Below, piece by piece: positions 20,449 through 31,639 of a stretch of DNA of 64,000 nucleotides. Made by a program: the position numbers and the translations under genes. Origin of the DNA: Halictus rubicundus (Eukaryota > Arthropoda > Insecta > Hymenoptera > Halictidae); NCBI RefSeq assembly GCF_050948215.1, contig NW_027489042.1:62001-126000 (forward strand), in the 5' to 3' direction. The notes beneath the pieces are model-generated. The model searched no databases and had not been told where the DNA came from. It saw only the letters and a program-made list of their open reading frames with translations. The number at the start of each line of letters is the position of its first letter. Positions within the stretch are counted from its first letter, which is position 1.

Positions 20449-20631
20449 CGCGTTTGTCGCGTTCTTTCTTACAATAATTATACTACGATTCCTATAGACA
20501 ACTCTTCGCGGCATTCACTCTTGCATTCATTTTATATTAATTAAATTAGTTATTCGCATTAATTATATGATAGTTTTATTCTAGGTTTGATGGTTCTAAA
20601 TCAAACGTCGGAGGTTACGACCGACGTCACA
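20449..20631 (-). repeat. 5' LTR of A1, part 1 (start of U3)
   Basis: CGCG duplication, then 179 bp that match 1451-1625 of the A1 3' LTR, ending at the LTR terminus GACGTCACA (20631). It completes the A1 5' LTR interrupted by B. Confidence 0.95.
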
Positions 20632-23600
20632 ATAGTCTTTGGGTTTTGGGTGGGTTGGGGCCTGGGTTTGTGGCAAGGGACTGGGGTCACTGGCACTTGC
20701 ACTTCCGGTAGTTTTCACTGAGTTTGTGTCTCGTTGTTTCAGGAAGATGAAGAAACGTGTGAGGGAGCTCCATACGGCGACGATTAGGTGGAGGCTCCAG
20801 CCGTACAGGGAATGAAGCGCGATGCCGTTGATGATCGTGCTTATGATTGTCTTGATTGTTCGGATGGCGACGTAGACACCTATGATGCCTGCGCTGATCG
20901 ATCCGAACGTTGTGAATCCGGACCATAACTTCTGGGCTGCGGATTCGGCGATGCGTTGCAGCGAATGCTCGTCCATTAGGTTGAACATGTTTACGCTGTC
21001 GGTGGCGAATTGTCTTCCTGAGGCGCCTTGTGCCATGGAGTTAATTACTGCGATTTTCTCGACAGGGAACATGATATGCTCCTGTAGCTTGTCGAGGTCG
21101 TCCTGGGAATAGATGCCTCCGGTGGCCAGGTTCTTGGGATCCACATACTTCCATGTGGGTCTGGTCAAAGGCTGGAGAGTTGCTGGCGCTACGGCTTCCA
21201 TCGGGGAAGGCGTAAGACGATACCACGCCCCTTGTAGCTTGTAGAAGGGGGGTAGCAACTCGTTGCATGGCTTCCGCGTGCCGGTGCTGGTGATTATGTG
21301 ATCTCTGGGTTTTAGGAACCTTGAAGTGTTTTTGTATGAGATTGGTAATTCATCGAAGCATTCTTCTGTTTTCCGGAGTTGCACATTGACGGGGATGCAC
21401 TTGATGATGTGCACTACTTCTCCTGCTGGTATCGCGATGTATCCCACTTCCTTCATGATGGCAGTGGCGATTTCCTCGGGCGCGGAATGAAGCTGGGTCA
21501 GGGCGTTCTGTAGAATCTGTCTCTCCAGTTCGCACTTCTGACGGATGACGTCCTTGTAGAGCTGTGACAGCTGGTTGCGGAGATGCTTTTCTACATATAC
21601 GAATTTGCTATTCACATATGTAAATATATCAAGGTTATTGACGAGGGTGTGTGTTCTCTCCTTGAATTTCCCTGCTGAGCTTGTTTCCAGGATGAATAGT
21701 TTAGGGTGCTCTGTACGGATTATAGTGTATCCGCAGACCGATGTTCTCCCGGTCTCGGTTAGGGCGAAGGTAGTGTCCTGTGATGAGACCGTGTAAACTG
21801 TCGGGGAAGGTTCCGTTGCAGCGGAGATTCTGGTGGCTATGCCTTCGTAGAGGACATCGTAGCTACTGAACTTGCAATAGTCCGTAGGCAGTGTGTCCCA
21901 GAATGTGTGTCCATCTTGAGAGTCGAGGCAGCTGCCTTTGTGTAGTGGGCAGGTCTGCCCGGATTGCAGATGGATCTGATTCGTGGACAATTTGATGGGT
22001 GCAGTATAGTCCCGAATTGTGATTCGGACGACTGCCTGGACGACGACATTTGTCCATGTTCCGAACGGATCGCTGTATGTGGTGCCGGCGCATCCTCCAT
22101 CGTTCTGGATTTCTCCGGCCAAGGTGAGGCTTCGTGAGGTTGTGGAGTTGGGCTGAAGACCAGTGATTTGTGCTGACGGCGTGATGAATAGTGTTCCCGT
22201 AGTGTGTAGGCTGGCACAAGATTCCCGGTTGGTGGATAGTAGGTATTCTTGTCGGCCGTTGGATACTACGGACACGTGGGAGTGCATACCGCAATAGTAG
22301 ATCGTGCGATCTACCTCGATGTGGCACTGCGTTACATGTGACTGCGTGAAGTCCGCCAGTTGAAGCAGCTGTATCTTTTCAGAGCTTTCAATCGGAGTCG
22401 TGTCTTCTGGTTCGCAGTGAGGAGTATCGATGGTGGAGAACGTAGTAATATTTAGTGTTGGTCCCCCACAGTCAAAACCGATGAGGGCTGAGGCTTTCGT
22501 AGCGAGTGTGAAGAGAATCGTTGCGGTGAGGAACTTCATGTTGCTAGTGTTGCTAGTCACTAACTGTGGTCTAGCGAGTTCGTGCACTGCCTTGTATAGT
22601 GAGGGGATGGGAGAAGGGGTGGCTCTGTTGCTTAGCTCTTGAAGTGGGGAATGCTGACGCTTCCACGGACTTAGGGGGTCGGATTTCGCTCGCTTGCTTA
22701 TGTGCAGAATTTGATATTTATCGCGTATTCCAGGCTGTACGTTATCTTTTGATAGCCTGTTGAATTCTCGGAGGGGCTTCTCCGGTTTCGTTCGCACGTT
22801 CCACAAGGAATTTCTGAATACGTGTTCTGGGAAGCTCAGTTGGCTTTGGTTTGGAGGTTTTGGATTTCGTTTACTTGTCTTTTCCTTGTGGGACGCCGGA
22901 GAATGATTTCGGCGGTTTGTCTGGAGATGGAAGATGTTGTGGTTTTGCGCTAATAGCGAGGCAACGTGTTCCACTTCGTCTGTGGTTAGGTGATCCATTC
23001 GGATCGTTTCGCATAATTCTTTTACGCGAGCTGAGGGATTGATCGGAATTTCACCGGAACTAGAAGATTGACCACGCGGGGTCGTCTCGCATAAATTATC
23101 TGTGCGAGCTGAGAGATTGATCGGAATTTCACCGGAACTAGAAGATTGACCACGCGGGGTCGTCTCGCATAAATTATTTGTGCGAGCTGAGAAATTGATC
23201 GGGATTTCACCGGAACTTGTAGATTGACCACGCGGGGTCGTCTTGCAAAAATTATCTGTGCGAGCTGAGAGATTGATCGGGATTTCACCGGAACTAGAAG
23301 ATTGACCACGCGGGGTCGTCTTGCAAAAATTATCTGTGCGAGCTGAGAGATTGATCGGGATTTCACCGGAACTAGAAGATTGACCACGCGGGGTCGTCTC
23401 GCTCAGATCGTTTGTGCAAGCTGTATAATTAATCGGGATTTCACCGGAATTAGAAATAGAGTGAACCGTCGCGGGTTCAGATACAGTGTTTGAACGCGAA
23501 TTGAAAGGGGTACCCTCGAACTCTTCCACCTCCAATATTGGCAGGGAGAAGGTTGCCACTTCGGCCGATGCGTTGACGCACCGTAGGAATGCCCTTCCGT

Positions 23601-24051
23601 TCGCGTTGGTGACTAGGCAGTCACCGAGAAATACATTTGGTTGGACTTCGAATCGTCGGACGTAGCCGACTTCGGGTCCGCGAACGTTGACGGCGATACA
23701 AGCGATCGTTCGGGCCTCGATCATGTATTCGCGCGCGTTCGAGAATGGTATATGGATATCGTTCCATGTTACGCGTTGCTTGGAGAAGGATATCTCGGCT
23801 CCTTCTTGGAAGAAGGGGGAGCCGAGGATTCCGTCGATGTTGACCGGGAAGTCGTCTGGAAAGACGTGAAAGGTTACGGGGACGCCGGAGATTTCGGCAT
23901 CGATTTGACCTAGGGTGCTGATGGCACCGCTGGTTATCCCTTGGACCATAATGACATTGGCGGAGTCGATACGTATATTAGGCTTTAGACTGGATGATTT
24001 AATTATATTAATTTCCGATCCGGTATCCAGGAGGAACTCGCATGGTTTCAA
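20632..24051 (-). pseudogene. Protease-envelope fusion ORF of D, C-terminus removed by A1
   Basis: About 1140 codons before the A1 junction, after which ten junk codons from A1's LTR lead to a stop at 20596. It has a single protease copy, DTG at residues 9-11, unlike the doubled protease of A/B and C. A linker with about six repeats of a 22-residue unit (23040-23420) follows. Next comes a stretch matching the leader ahead of RT in A-type Pol (DHLTTDEVEHV...NHNIFHL), then no RT, RNase H or integrase. Env starts at residue 505 (ATG at 22539) with a hydrophobic signal, DCGG, the same Cys pattern as B and C, and a membrane segment near 20900. About the last 30-40 residues are missing. Confidence 0.85.
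23032..23430 (-). repeat. 66-bp coding tandem repeats in the D protease-env linker
   Basis: About six in-frame copies of a unit encoding TTPRGQSSSSGEIPIN and SART/SARV. The last unit runs straight into the RT-leader homology, so the array may have expanded from that linker. Confidence 0.9.
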
Positions 24052-24104
24052 GAATTGCGGTGCGGACGTGTTTATGCGAGGGATCGGAGAGTCAGGCGCT
24101 AGAT

Positions 24105-25472
24105 TTATCGCGGAGACGATTTTGGGTTTGTCTCTTGGTTTGACGTCGTTGCTTGGACTGATTTCGCGGGCTGGGCCTCCCGTCCTTGCGCCGAGTTGGG
24201 CGGGAGGCTGGGGTCGTTTCCCTGCCTCATTTTGGCGATGTATTCGCGTTTACGACATTCGTGAATATCGTGGCCCGGTGTCTTACAGTATCGGCAGACT
24301 TTGGGTGCTTCGGTTGGGAAAACCTCGCGGGGTTCGCGGTAAGATCGATACGCGGGTCTTTCCGGGCGCGGGCTATATTCGACGCGTGTTCTGCTATGCG
24401 GGGGCTCGTATCTAGGCTGCGGTGGCTCGTATTTACGCGGTGACGGCTCGTATCTACGCGGTGACGGCTGAGAGTATCGTGTCTCTTGGTAGCGGTCCCG
24501 GTTATCGGGCGAACTCGAATTTCGCCAAGGTTCGCGGTACGGGGCTCGGTTATCGCGGTACTGGTATTCGTCGCGACGTTCCGGCGTGCGGCTTCGTGGT
24601 TCCGCGAAATGTACGCGGCGGTGCTCATCCCGGAGCGGTTCTCTGAATCGGAGCTTATCGAGCTCGAATTGTTTATAGGCCCCGATGGCCTCGTCGAAGA
24701 TGACGTGTAGGGCGCGATCGCGGTACGGACGAACCTCTGTTCTGAGCGCGGGAATGAGTCCGCGAATGAAGCTATCGGCGGTTAATCGATTGACATCCGT
24801 TATGTCGGGCTCGTCTTGATCGCAATTAATAATCGCGGCGCGAAGGTCTTTGGTACGGCAAATGTAATCGATCACGTGTTCGGTGGGACCCTGGGTGATA
24901 CGCGACAGATCTCCGCGGTATTGATCGACCGTGATGAGAGGGCTCAAGACATGTTTCAAACGTTTGGTCAGCCCGGCGATTGTGCAGCAGTCCGTGTCTT
25001 CTACTGCGGCGTAAGCGCGGCCTCGGAGCTTGTTGCAGATTAACTTTGTTAGTGTACGTTCCGCGTACTGGGGGACGACGTCGCGTGCTCGTTCGCAAGC
25101 GCGGGTGAATTGAAGGACGGTTATGTTATTCCCGTCGAAGGTAGGGACGAATTCAACGGCTTGCTTTACCGTGAAGCCTAGGGGTTCGTTGGGCGCGCTG
25201 TCTCCCGGTTGAGACGCTCGGAAATTAGATCGCGGGCTATTAAAATCTAAGCTGGACAAGCGGATGTCCTGGAGTTCGCGGCGGAGAGCTTGTAGCTCGC
25301 TTTGGTGTGAACGCGCATCTGATTCGTGGCGTAAGCGCGTAGCTTCGAGTAGTTCGGCCTGCTCTTTAAGAAAGGTCTCGCGTTGTGCGAGTTCCTGTTG
25401 GAACGCTCGGAGTTCCGCTTCCGTGAGATTCGGGGTGTTCTCCGCGGATCTATTCGTGGATCTGGTATCCAT
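24105..25472 (-). CDS. gag: Gag structural polyprotein (D)
   Basis: 455 codons from ATG at 25472 (MDTRSTNRSA); the open frame extends upstream but without another suitable ATG. It has a coiled coil about 20-75; Gag core about 100-260 (LRGRAYAAVED, VDQYRGDLS); an Arg/Pro/Tyr-rich stretch with SPRRYEPSPRKYEPP-like repeats; and a CCHC knuckle CRYCKTPGHDIHEC. It is clearly homologous to but diverged from the Gags of A/B and C. Its slip site is at 24216-24222. Confidence 0.92.
   Translation of the reverse strand: MDTRSTNRSAENTPNLTEAELRAFQQELAQRETFLKEQAELLEATRLRHESDARSHQSELQALRRELQDIRLSSLDFNSPRSNFRASQPGDSAPNEPLGFTVKQAVEFVPTFDGNNITVLQFTRACERARDVVPQYAERTLTKLICNKLRGRAYAAVEDTDCCTIAGLTKRLKHVLSPLITVDQYRGDLSRITQGPTEHVIDYICRTKDLRAAIINCDQDEPDITDVNRLTADSFIRGLIPALRTEVRPYRDRALHVIFDEAIGAYKQFELDKLRFREPLRDEHRRVHFAEPRSRTPERRDEYQYRDNRAPYREPWRNSSSPDNRDRYQETRYSQPSPRRYEPSPRKYEPPQPRYEPPHSRTRVEYSPRPERPAYRSYREPREVFPTEAPKVCRYCKTPGHDIHECRKREYIAKMRQGNDPSLPPNSAQGREAQPAKSVQATTSNQETNPKSSPR
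24175..24222 (-). promoter_or_regulatory. -1 ribosomal frameshift signal (D)
   Basis: GGGAAAC at 24216-24222 in the zero frame as G GGA AAC. A 7-nt spacer, then an 8-bp stem GCCTCCCG/CGGGAGGC (24201-24208 with 24175-24182). Confidence 0.85.
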
Positions 25473-25586
25473 ATTGATTATGGTTTGTAATTGACGCGAG
25501 AAAATGGAAGTATCCCCTAAAGTTTTACCGAAGTCGCGTGATAGAGAGGGTAACTCTCCGTCGGGTGTTACGCGGTGGTCGTCGAG

Positions 25587-25603
25587 TCCTACCGACTGCG
25601 CCA
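25587..25603 (-). other. Primer-binding site, tRNA-Ser (D)
   Basis: TGGCGCAGTCGGTAGGA, starting 4 nt after the 5' LTR. Confidence 0.85.
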
Positions 25604-25819
25604 AATTTGTCACGTCCCGGGGGAGGGATTGTTCAAAGGGATGCCGAGTCTTCCCCGCCCTCGTGTTCCCGGGTCAACTGACTAATTAAATTAACGACCT
25701 TCGATCCACGCAGCTCGTACGTCTGCGTCTGATCAGGGCCCGCTACCGACGCTTGCACGCGGTCGTACAAGTGTGCGCGAACTACGGCGCTTCAGGGGAC
25801 TTAAGGCTAGGGGCTATTC

Positions 25820-26143
25820 TTACATTTTAGTAGTAGTGGAGTAGTGTGTGCTGCCGGAGGCGGCACGGTGTAGCGTCCATGGGCCCTTGACGTGTGTTCG
25901 ACGAGGAGGGCTGACAGCTCCCTGTGTCCGCTCTTGAGTACTGACAGGGCGGTACGGCACGGACGGGAGATCGTCTATCGTGACCAGCGGGTACGCGCAG
26001 CTGTTCTCCGCAGGCTGACGGGCCGGAGCTGTGTCCTGGGCTGCGTCCTGGGTTGTTGTTGGTTTGACGTGTGCGCGGGCACTGTCCGCGTGGTTGACAG
26101 GCTTAACGGGTTTGCGTAGCGCGACACGGGTTGTTCGTCGCGA
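25820..26143 (-). pseudogene. LTR-encoded Arg-rich small protein, start codon lost (D)
   Basis: An open frame of 107 codons at the position of the LTR ORF in other families. RRTTRVALRK matches RRTRRAGRK, and VNHAD matches TNHAGD about 15 residues later. The expected ATG position reads TCG, and no other in-frame ATG exists before an upstream stop. The C-terminal IDDPRY motif is not recognisable. The TAA stop lies inside a donor-like GTAAGA (25818-25823). Weak homology, so decay rather than absence is my reading. Confidence 0.45.
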
Positions 26144-26297
26144 TGCGGTATACTTAGTCCCGACCGTATCGATGGGTACGGGTCATGGAAGGAGGTGAGG
26201 GGAAGGATGTCCCTACACGGTGGATGTCCCTGATAATTTAACGACGGTTCCTTATTTCGGGAATCGCAAGAGAGTGATTCGGTCCAGAACACTCCAC

Positions 26298-26617
26298 TCG
26301 GAGGTGACGGTGCGGATCCAGTCCTCAGCGACGTCGGTTCCGAGGTTGCACGGTGTCCGCGGTCCGACGTAAAGTCGGTCCACTCGCACTGCTTCCTTCC
26401 CGAAATCAAACTCTTTTGAATACTCCTACTATCGGTGCGGATCCAGTCCTCAGCGGCGATAGCGTATGGAGCACCGAACTAAGTATACTAATAAAGATTA
26501 TACTTCTACTACCGGTGCGGATCCAGTCCTCAGCGGCGGTAGCGTACGAAGTATAATGTCTAAGGGGTCGCGTCGTATCCCTGCTATCGGTGCGGATCCA
26601 GTCCTCAGCGACGATAG
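26298..26617 (-). ncRNA. Four leader RNA hairpins with covarying stems (D)
   Basis: Core GAGGACTGGATCCGCACCG occurs four times. Stems, plus-strand reading: CTATCG/CGATAG (26584-26617 and 26429-26462), CTACCG/CGGTAG (26509-26542), and GACG/CGTC with outer TCGGA/TCCGA (26298-26343). Both strands of each stem change together while the core stays fixed. Confidence 0.75.
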
Positions 26618-28886
26618 CGTACGGAATACCGAAATTATTAGCACTGATACGGAACTAGGGAGTTTGTGTCGAATGTTGAACTAGGTTATACACTTGTAAC
26701 ACAACAACTAACTTCAATATGATTTATTTAGAATAATTATATTTTATAGAATGGACTTAGAATATTTTGCACAAGATGGGACTTAGAAATAATCGCAGGA
26801 AATAGTAACACTTGGAAGTAGTAACGCGAGAAATCGTTGGAAATAGTAACGCGGGTTCGACCCGACTCGGTCGCTGGTCGGAACCAGACTGAGAATTCGT
26901 TGGAAATAGTATCGCGGATTCGACCCGACTCGGTCGCTAGCCGAAGCTAGTCTGAGAATTCGTTGGAAATAGTATCGCGGATTCGACCCGACTCGGTCGC
27001 TAGCCGAAGCTAGACTGAATTTCTTGGTCTGAAGGGCCTCTACTTATAGCAGGCTTGTTGGCGGAATTTCGCTGACTCGGTAATCTCGAGCACGTACGGT
27101 CGCTCGGATTTCGCTGACGGTCTTTGACCGATTTGCCCTCTGCGGTGCTGACTCGGCAGCTGACGCAGCTTTGCAGGGCCGCACGACTGATTTCTTAATT
27201 ATTACCAGGGCCGCATGCCCGATTTTATTTATTTTAATGGGACTTAGAATATTTCTCGACTGTTTCGATTTCGCGAGATATTTTCTATGTTCCCGTGAAA
27301 TGGGAACTTAGAAAATATTTATTGATTATTTTTCGGCGGATTTTCGTCTAAATTCGGATTTGACCTTGATGCCTCGAAATATTCTCAGATCATTTTGGAT
27401 TGGCGATTTGATGGGTTTTTAGGATTCGTATCGGAATGGGGTTTTCGGGTTTGGGTTTGGTTTAGGTCAAGGATTAAGATAGGTTATTTGGTTTTCAAAA
27501 TAATTTTGGATTTTTAGGTTAGGTTCGTGGAATTCGCTCTAGTTTCTAAATCTGTTGGAATTTTTGATTTTGGAAATTTTTGGTTTTTTGGATTTTTAGG
27601 TTAGGTTTGTGGAATTCGTTCTAGTATCTGGATCTGGAAGGATTTTTGGTTTGGACGAAGTTTTGGGAGTTATCGGGATCTTGTCGAGGTTAGGTTTGTG
27701 AGGAGTAGATGGATTTTTGTGCTTATCTCTAAAATGTTTTGTGTTACAATAGTGTACTTATTTTATACGCTTACTCTAACGTTGGTGCCGCGACCAACGT
27801 CACATTAATAATAATTCAATACATATTATATACTAGCATAAGTAATAAGAATACAGACCGTACCATATGCTATAACGCACGTCTTCGATACCCAGCGTCC
27901 GACCTGGAAAATAAGATAATAATTAAATAACAATTAATAAATATGTTACTATCATATAACAATAGTCCTACCGACCATACAGTTGTAACGTTCACCGTTC
28001 CACGTCTATAGAACGTACATCTCCGATACCCAGCATCCGACCTGGAAGATAAAATAATAATTAAATAATAATTAATAAATGTTACATTATAACGATCGAC
28101 TGTACCATACAAGTCCTACCGACTACACAGTCCTATCGGCTGCATTATATAGAGCACGCATGCGAATATCGTCAACATTTAGAATGTTATAAACAATTTA
28201 TACACGTTCCGTAATAAACGTTAGAAGCGTTACGTACAGAAGTCCTACTGACTATACCATATAACATGCGACTCAGAATACCGTTAATAATCAGCATAGA
28301 ATATTATTAACAATTTATAACAAACGTTCTGTAACAATTATTAAAAGCGCAAAGGACACACACCTACAGTCCTACCGACCGTACTATACAGCATACACGT
28401 TCGAGTACCGTTAACATTCAGCGCAGAATGTCATAAACAATTTGTAATAATTATTGAAAGCAAAGTTCTAGATAACAATCCTACCGACCGTAATAATTAT
28501 TAAACGTACAAGCACCAGGCACAGTCCTGCCGACCATATTATACAGCGTACGCATCTCAATACCGCAAAATGTTATAAACAATTATAATAAATGTTCAGT
28601 AACAATTGTCAAAGCATAGCTAATAAGTACACAACCATTGTAACGCAAACACGTAGAACATAAGCACACTGACACGCAGCGAACATATTAATATTAAGAA
28701 GAATAATATTGTCAAGTAATTATTAAGAACAAATGTTTAATACGTACGCCTATGGTCGCGTTAAATGAAAAGCAATGTACGCCGTTGGTTATAATTCCGA
28801 GATTGCAGCGTCAGCGATAACGCACGTTCGCAGAAAAAGATAAGCTAGAACAAAGAGACTGCTGACACAGCAGTCAAGATAAAAGG

Positions 28887-28894
28887 TATATAAG
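28887..28894 (+). promoter_or_regulatory. TATA box of the C 5' LTR
   Basis: TATATAAG. A start site would be expected near 28915-28920; initiator-like TCAGTT at 28948 is an alternative. Confidence 0.6.
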
Positions 28895-29291
28895 CTAAGC
28901 CAGTGCAGCGAACACCGGCTTGTGTGCAGTTGACTTTCGGCATTCAATCAGTTCACTTCGTTCAGTCTCAGTCTACTACTCGAACAGTACGGTCGCGTCC
29001 GCGGAGCAGTCAGTGCAAGTCTTTACCATATCGTCTCAGTCTCAATTATCGTCCCTTCACTGACTAGCTCGGACATCCTTTATATTATTCATACTGAATC
29101 CGCTTCAGTTCTTTTGTATTTATCCTACGAATATCCAAGTTAGTTATTAGCATATTGTAATCATCCATATTATTTCAAATATATTATTCATTATATTATC
29201 CTGTTAAACTCAGTGTCTTATATTATACATACCTTCCATCACTGGTGAACAGTTGAACATAGTAACAGTGTCTTTGCAATTATTATTGACA

Positions 29292-29522
29292 TCTGTGCAG
29301 AAGTGAGGACTGGATCCGCACCCACAGACTTTAGTATTTGCAAACGAACGGCGTAGGTAGTGTGCTTGTACTTCCTTCATGACACTTGTGTAGAAGTGAG
29401 GACTGGATCCGCACCGACAAGCGATTGATACGATTTACAAGTTACCAGAGAGTTAGTTAACGTGTCCTCGTACGCCTTCTTGACATCTGTGTAGAAGTGA
29501 GGACTGGATCCGCACCGACAGA
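29292..29522 (+). ncRNA. Three leader RNA hairpins with covarying stems (C)
   Basis: Core AGAAGTGAGGACTGGATCCG three times. Stems are TCTGTG/CACAGA (29292-29328), CTTGT/ACAAG (29385-29421) and TCTGT/ACAGA (29486-29522). Copy 2 changes both sides of the stem and keeps pairing. The intervals between copies are not conserved. Confidence 0.75.
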
Positions 29523-29625
29523 CGATAGAACTAGCCTACGAGCAGAAACCAGATATAAGTGAAACAGTTAGAATTATTTTGCAAAGTATACCAGTATTCC
29601 TCCCGCCTTCCTCATCGCTCCTTAC

Positions 29626-30126
29626 ATGCGTCGAACACGCCGGGCAGGCCGAAAACACCAGCTAGCGAAACTAGTCTGGGCCGCGCGTCAAACATCTGCA
29701 ACACGACAGCAGTTATTAGGCACATTCGAGTGCACGTGCAGCACCGTAAACGTCGCGCCGAGAATCGAACCGCGTACGGAAGAAATCACCAACCACGCGG
29801 GTGATTTCCGCGAGTTAAATCCTGCCAACCGAGAGGAAGTCGACGCTTACCTTGAACGAGTGTTCGAGACAGCCAACAGGTCCTTCCAGTTCGGTGTCAT
29901 CCCACAGAGGCCCGCCGATTCTCGCTGCAGAATAATCCAGGATCAATTCCTGCCCGCCGCCGATCGTCTTTTGTTTCGCATCGAGAGACCAGACGACATC
30001 CCGTGGAGACTCGAGCCCGTCTCCTTCGTCCCCTCGTTGCCGAACGTCGATGACATTTGTATCGATGATCCACGATACTTCCGGTACTGTCAGCTGCGGA
30101 GATTGCTGCTAAACTACTATTACTAA
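29626..30126 (+). CDS. LTR-encoded Arg-rich small protein (C 5' LTR)
   Basis: 166 codons. N-terminus MRRTRRAGRKHQLAKL is nearly the same as in A1 although the surrounding DNA is unrelated. ITNHAGD follows near residue 57. The C-terminal PWRLEPVSF...CIDDPRYFRY...LRRLLL matches A1 and F. It contains extra Cys/Ser-rich residues (about 36-45) absent from A1. Donor-like GTGAGC (30139-30144) follows the stop by 12 nt. The intact duplicate is at 41618-42118. Function unknown; an RNA-binding role is inference. Confidence 0.8.
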   Translation: MRRTRRAGRKHQLAKLVWAARQTSATRQQLLGTFECTCSTVNVAPRIEPRTEEITNHAGDFRELNPANREEVDAYLERVFETANRSFQFGVIPQRPADSRCRIIQDQFLPAADRLLFRIERPDDIPWRLEPVSFVPSLPNVDDICIDDPRYFRYCQLRRLLLNYYY

Positions 30127-30386
30127 GGAAGCAGAGCGGTGAGCGTTAATTATAAGTACGCGATACCTGTCAGATCGTGTTCCCGCGTTATTGAGCCGCT
30201 AGCGAACCGTGTAAACCGCGAGTGCAAGTGATCGTTTCTTCCGAGTCCAAGATCAGATTCGGGCGTACGTACCGTTTGGATCAAAGGCCGTCATATTAAA
30301 GTTACTTTCCGGATTAAGCGAGGACGGATCGTGCCGATATTTATTTTTTTTCGTCGATCCACGCCCGGGACGTGACATTTGAAAAT

Positions 30387-30403
30387 TGGCGCAGTCGGTA
30401 GGA
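30387..30403 (+). other. Primer-binding site, tRNA-Ser (C)
   Basis: TGGCGCAGTCGGTAGGA, starting 9 nt after the 5' LTR. Confidence 0.85.
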
Positions 30404-30504
30404 CACGACGGCCGCCGGATATTTCGATTATAGATTCACTCACGGTACGACGGTAGCTACGACGGTTGTCAGAATCATCAAATCGCGAGTCGACATACGT
30501 GTAA

Positions 30505-30608
30505 TTCCGTTCTCAATAAACGTAAAATTGATACACGAGTAACTCCGTTCTCAATAAACGTAAAATTGACTTATGAAAAACTCCGTTCTCAATAAACGTA
30601 AAATTGAC
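30505..30608 (+). repeat. Three direct repeats in the C gag leader
   Basis: Three ~34-bp copies of TCCGTTCTCAATAAACGTAA plus AATTGA. The third carries an in-frame ATG (30573) that would add 37 residues to Gag. Confidence 0.85.
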
Positions 30609-31216
30609 GTAGTGAAACGTAGTAGACTGAACATTTTAGCATCATTCCCTTCCTTTAAGAAACGTTGTCAATCAAAGCGCAAAATGACGTCCGTAACCGA
30701 ACAAACTCTGCCCCTGACCGAAGCCGAATTACGCGCATTTCAAAAGGAATTATTTAACCGCGAAGCCGAGATAGTAGCTCGCCAGAAAGCTTTCGAAGAA
30801 AATACATATGATTACAAACTCGAATTAGCCGAGATCCGCCGCGAACTCGAAGAAATTAAAACGGAAACCTTTCCGCAACCGCCGATAGATTCACGGCCCG
30901 CACGCGAAAACCCTCTCGCGGATACCCAATGTCAAGAACCCGTAGCGTTCACAGTCAAGCAAGTGTCACGTCCCAGAGGGGGTGTTTTCCGACGGGAAAA
31001 TGAGAGAGGGGGTTGAACCGGCCTCCTCACCCCTTGTCAGTGACTGTGTGTGAATGAGCGATCTTTGATCCACGCGGCACGTACGTCCGCGTCTAATCTC
31101 GGCCCGTATCCGGCGATATCCCGATTCGAGGGTCGACGCGCGCGAAAGGGGAGGGGAAACGGAAAGGGGTTGTTCTTCTACTTACCTCCCTTGCTTACGA
31201 GGGGGAGTAGAGGCGC

Positions 31217-31579
31217 CTAAAAGTGGCGGTACAGGATACGGCGGCGGAGGAGCACGTATCGGTCGTAGCGGGGGTCGTCTATGGAGATGTCCTCAAGGTG
31301 CGGCAATGAGGGGGTGAACTCCACCCTGTCGAGTTTCCACGGCGGTGGAGGCTGCTGGGCCGGCCGCAGGCTGATCCGGAATCCGGGAGGAAGTCGCTGG
31401 ACCGACACGACGCGGCAGCGCGGAGCGGTCAACGCGGAAACTTCGCGGGGGTGGCTCGCGAGGGTGGCCACCTGAACCGGGGGCGGAACGCGCCCGGATG
31501 GATCGTAGGGGTGCTGGCGTGCGAGGCGTGCTCGCTTTGCACGCTGGAATTTCTTCCCGGCTCGGCGGGTGCGTCGCAT
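31217..31579 (-). CDS. LTR-encoded Arg-rich small protein (F)
   Basis: 120 codons. MRRTRRAGKKFQRAKRARLAR at the N-terminus is the most basic of the set. A Pro-rich middle follows, then PPPWKLDRVEF, ISIDDPRYDRY and LRRRIL at the C-terminus, matching C and A1 closely. It lacks the TNHAGD motif. A GTAAGT donor-like site lies about 31 nt after the stop (31180-31185). Survival of an open frame in a solo LTR fits a recent origin. In this LTR the ORF is directly followed by the LTR end and C gag sequence. Confidence 0.78.
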   Translation of the reverse strand: MRRTRRAGKKFQRAKRARLARQHPYDPSGRVPPPVQVATLASHPREVSALTAPRCRVVSVQRLPPGFRISLRPAQQPPPPWKLDRVEFTPSLPHLEDISIDDPRYDRYVLLRRRILYRHF

Positions 31580-31586
31580 GGAGTGC

Positions 31587-31587
<1 letters not shown>

Positions 31588-31636
<49 letters not shown>
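31588..31636. repeat. (GA)n microsatellite in F
   Basis: About 24 GA dinucleotides just upstream (element sense) of the F LTR ORF. Confidence 0.95.

Positions 31637-31639
<3 letters not shown>

Larger units (their letters stand above)
1..20631 (-). mobile_element. A1: gag-pol LTR retroelement without env, split by B
   Basis: Ty3/gypsy-type element on the minus strand. In element order it holds a 5' LTR (20631-20449 and 10893-9130, split by element B), a tRNA-Ser primer site, gag, pol in the -1 frame, a 131-codon Cys-rich ORF, a 22-codon env-tail ORF, a polypurine tract and a 3' LTR that runs off the window at position 1. It lies in the env gene of element D, whose reading stops at the A1 terminus at 20631/20632. 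The second target duplication lies outside the window. A2 (51136-62449) is a near-identical complete copy. The Gag and Pol frames are open, so this copy could have been active very recently. Confidence 0.95.
20632..27804 (-). mobile_element. D: gag + protease-env LTR retroelement, 3' end cut off by A1
   Basis: Minus-strand element with a 2.2-kb 5' LTR (27804-25608), tRNA-Ser primer site, gag, and a protease-env ORF. A1 interrupts it in the env tail at 20631/20632; the rest of D lies outside the window. It is inserted in C's 5' LTR: C resumes at 27805 with TTAATAATAA, and TTAA is the likely target duplication. D is a separate family from A/B (different LTR), yet shows the same lack of RT and integrase. 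Confidence 0.9.
25608..27804 (-). repeat. 5' LTR of D
   Basis: TGTGACGTTGGTCGCGGC...GGGACGTGACA in element sense, 2197 bp. U3 (27804 to about 26700) holds A/G/T-rich stretches and three ~75-bp CGACCCGACTCGGTCGCTAG-type repeats (about 26840-27020). Four hairpins (26298-26617) and a decayed LTR ORF follow. I see no other gene in it. Confidence 0.92.
27805..30377 (+). repeat. 5' LTR of C (first 51 bp displaced by D)
   Basis: Matches 39797-42369. U3 (to about 28880) consists of A/T-rich ~150-bp diverged repeats around ATAATAATTAATAA and GTCCTACCGAC motifs (27880-28600). A TATA box, three hairpins, the LTR ORF and the end GGGACGTGACA follow. Confidence 0.93.

Noticed and set aside
20596..20631. 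Last ten residues of the D protease-env reading frame
   Set aside because: They are encoded by the A1 LTR terminus, not by D.
25975..26409. 144-codon open frame on the minus strand in the D LTR
   Set aside because: No ATG start, runs through two of the hairpins, and has no likeness to the LTR proteins. The frame with RRTTRVALRK and VNHAD is a better counterpart.
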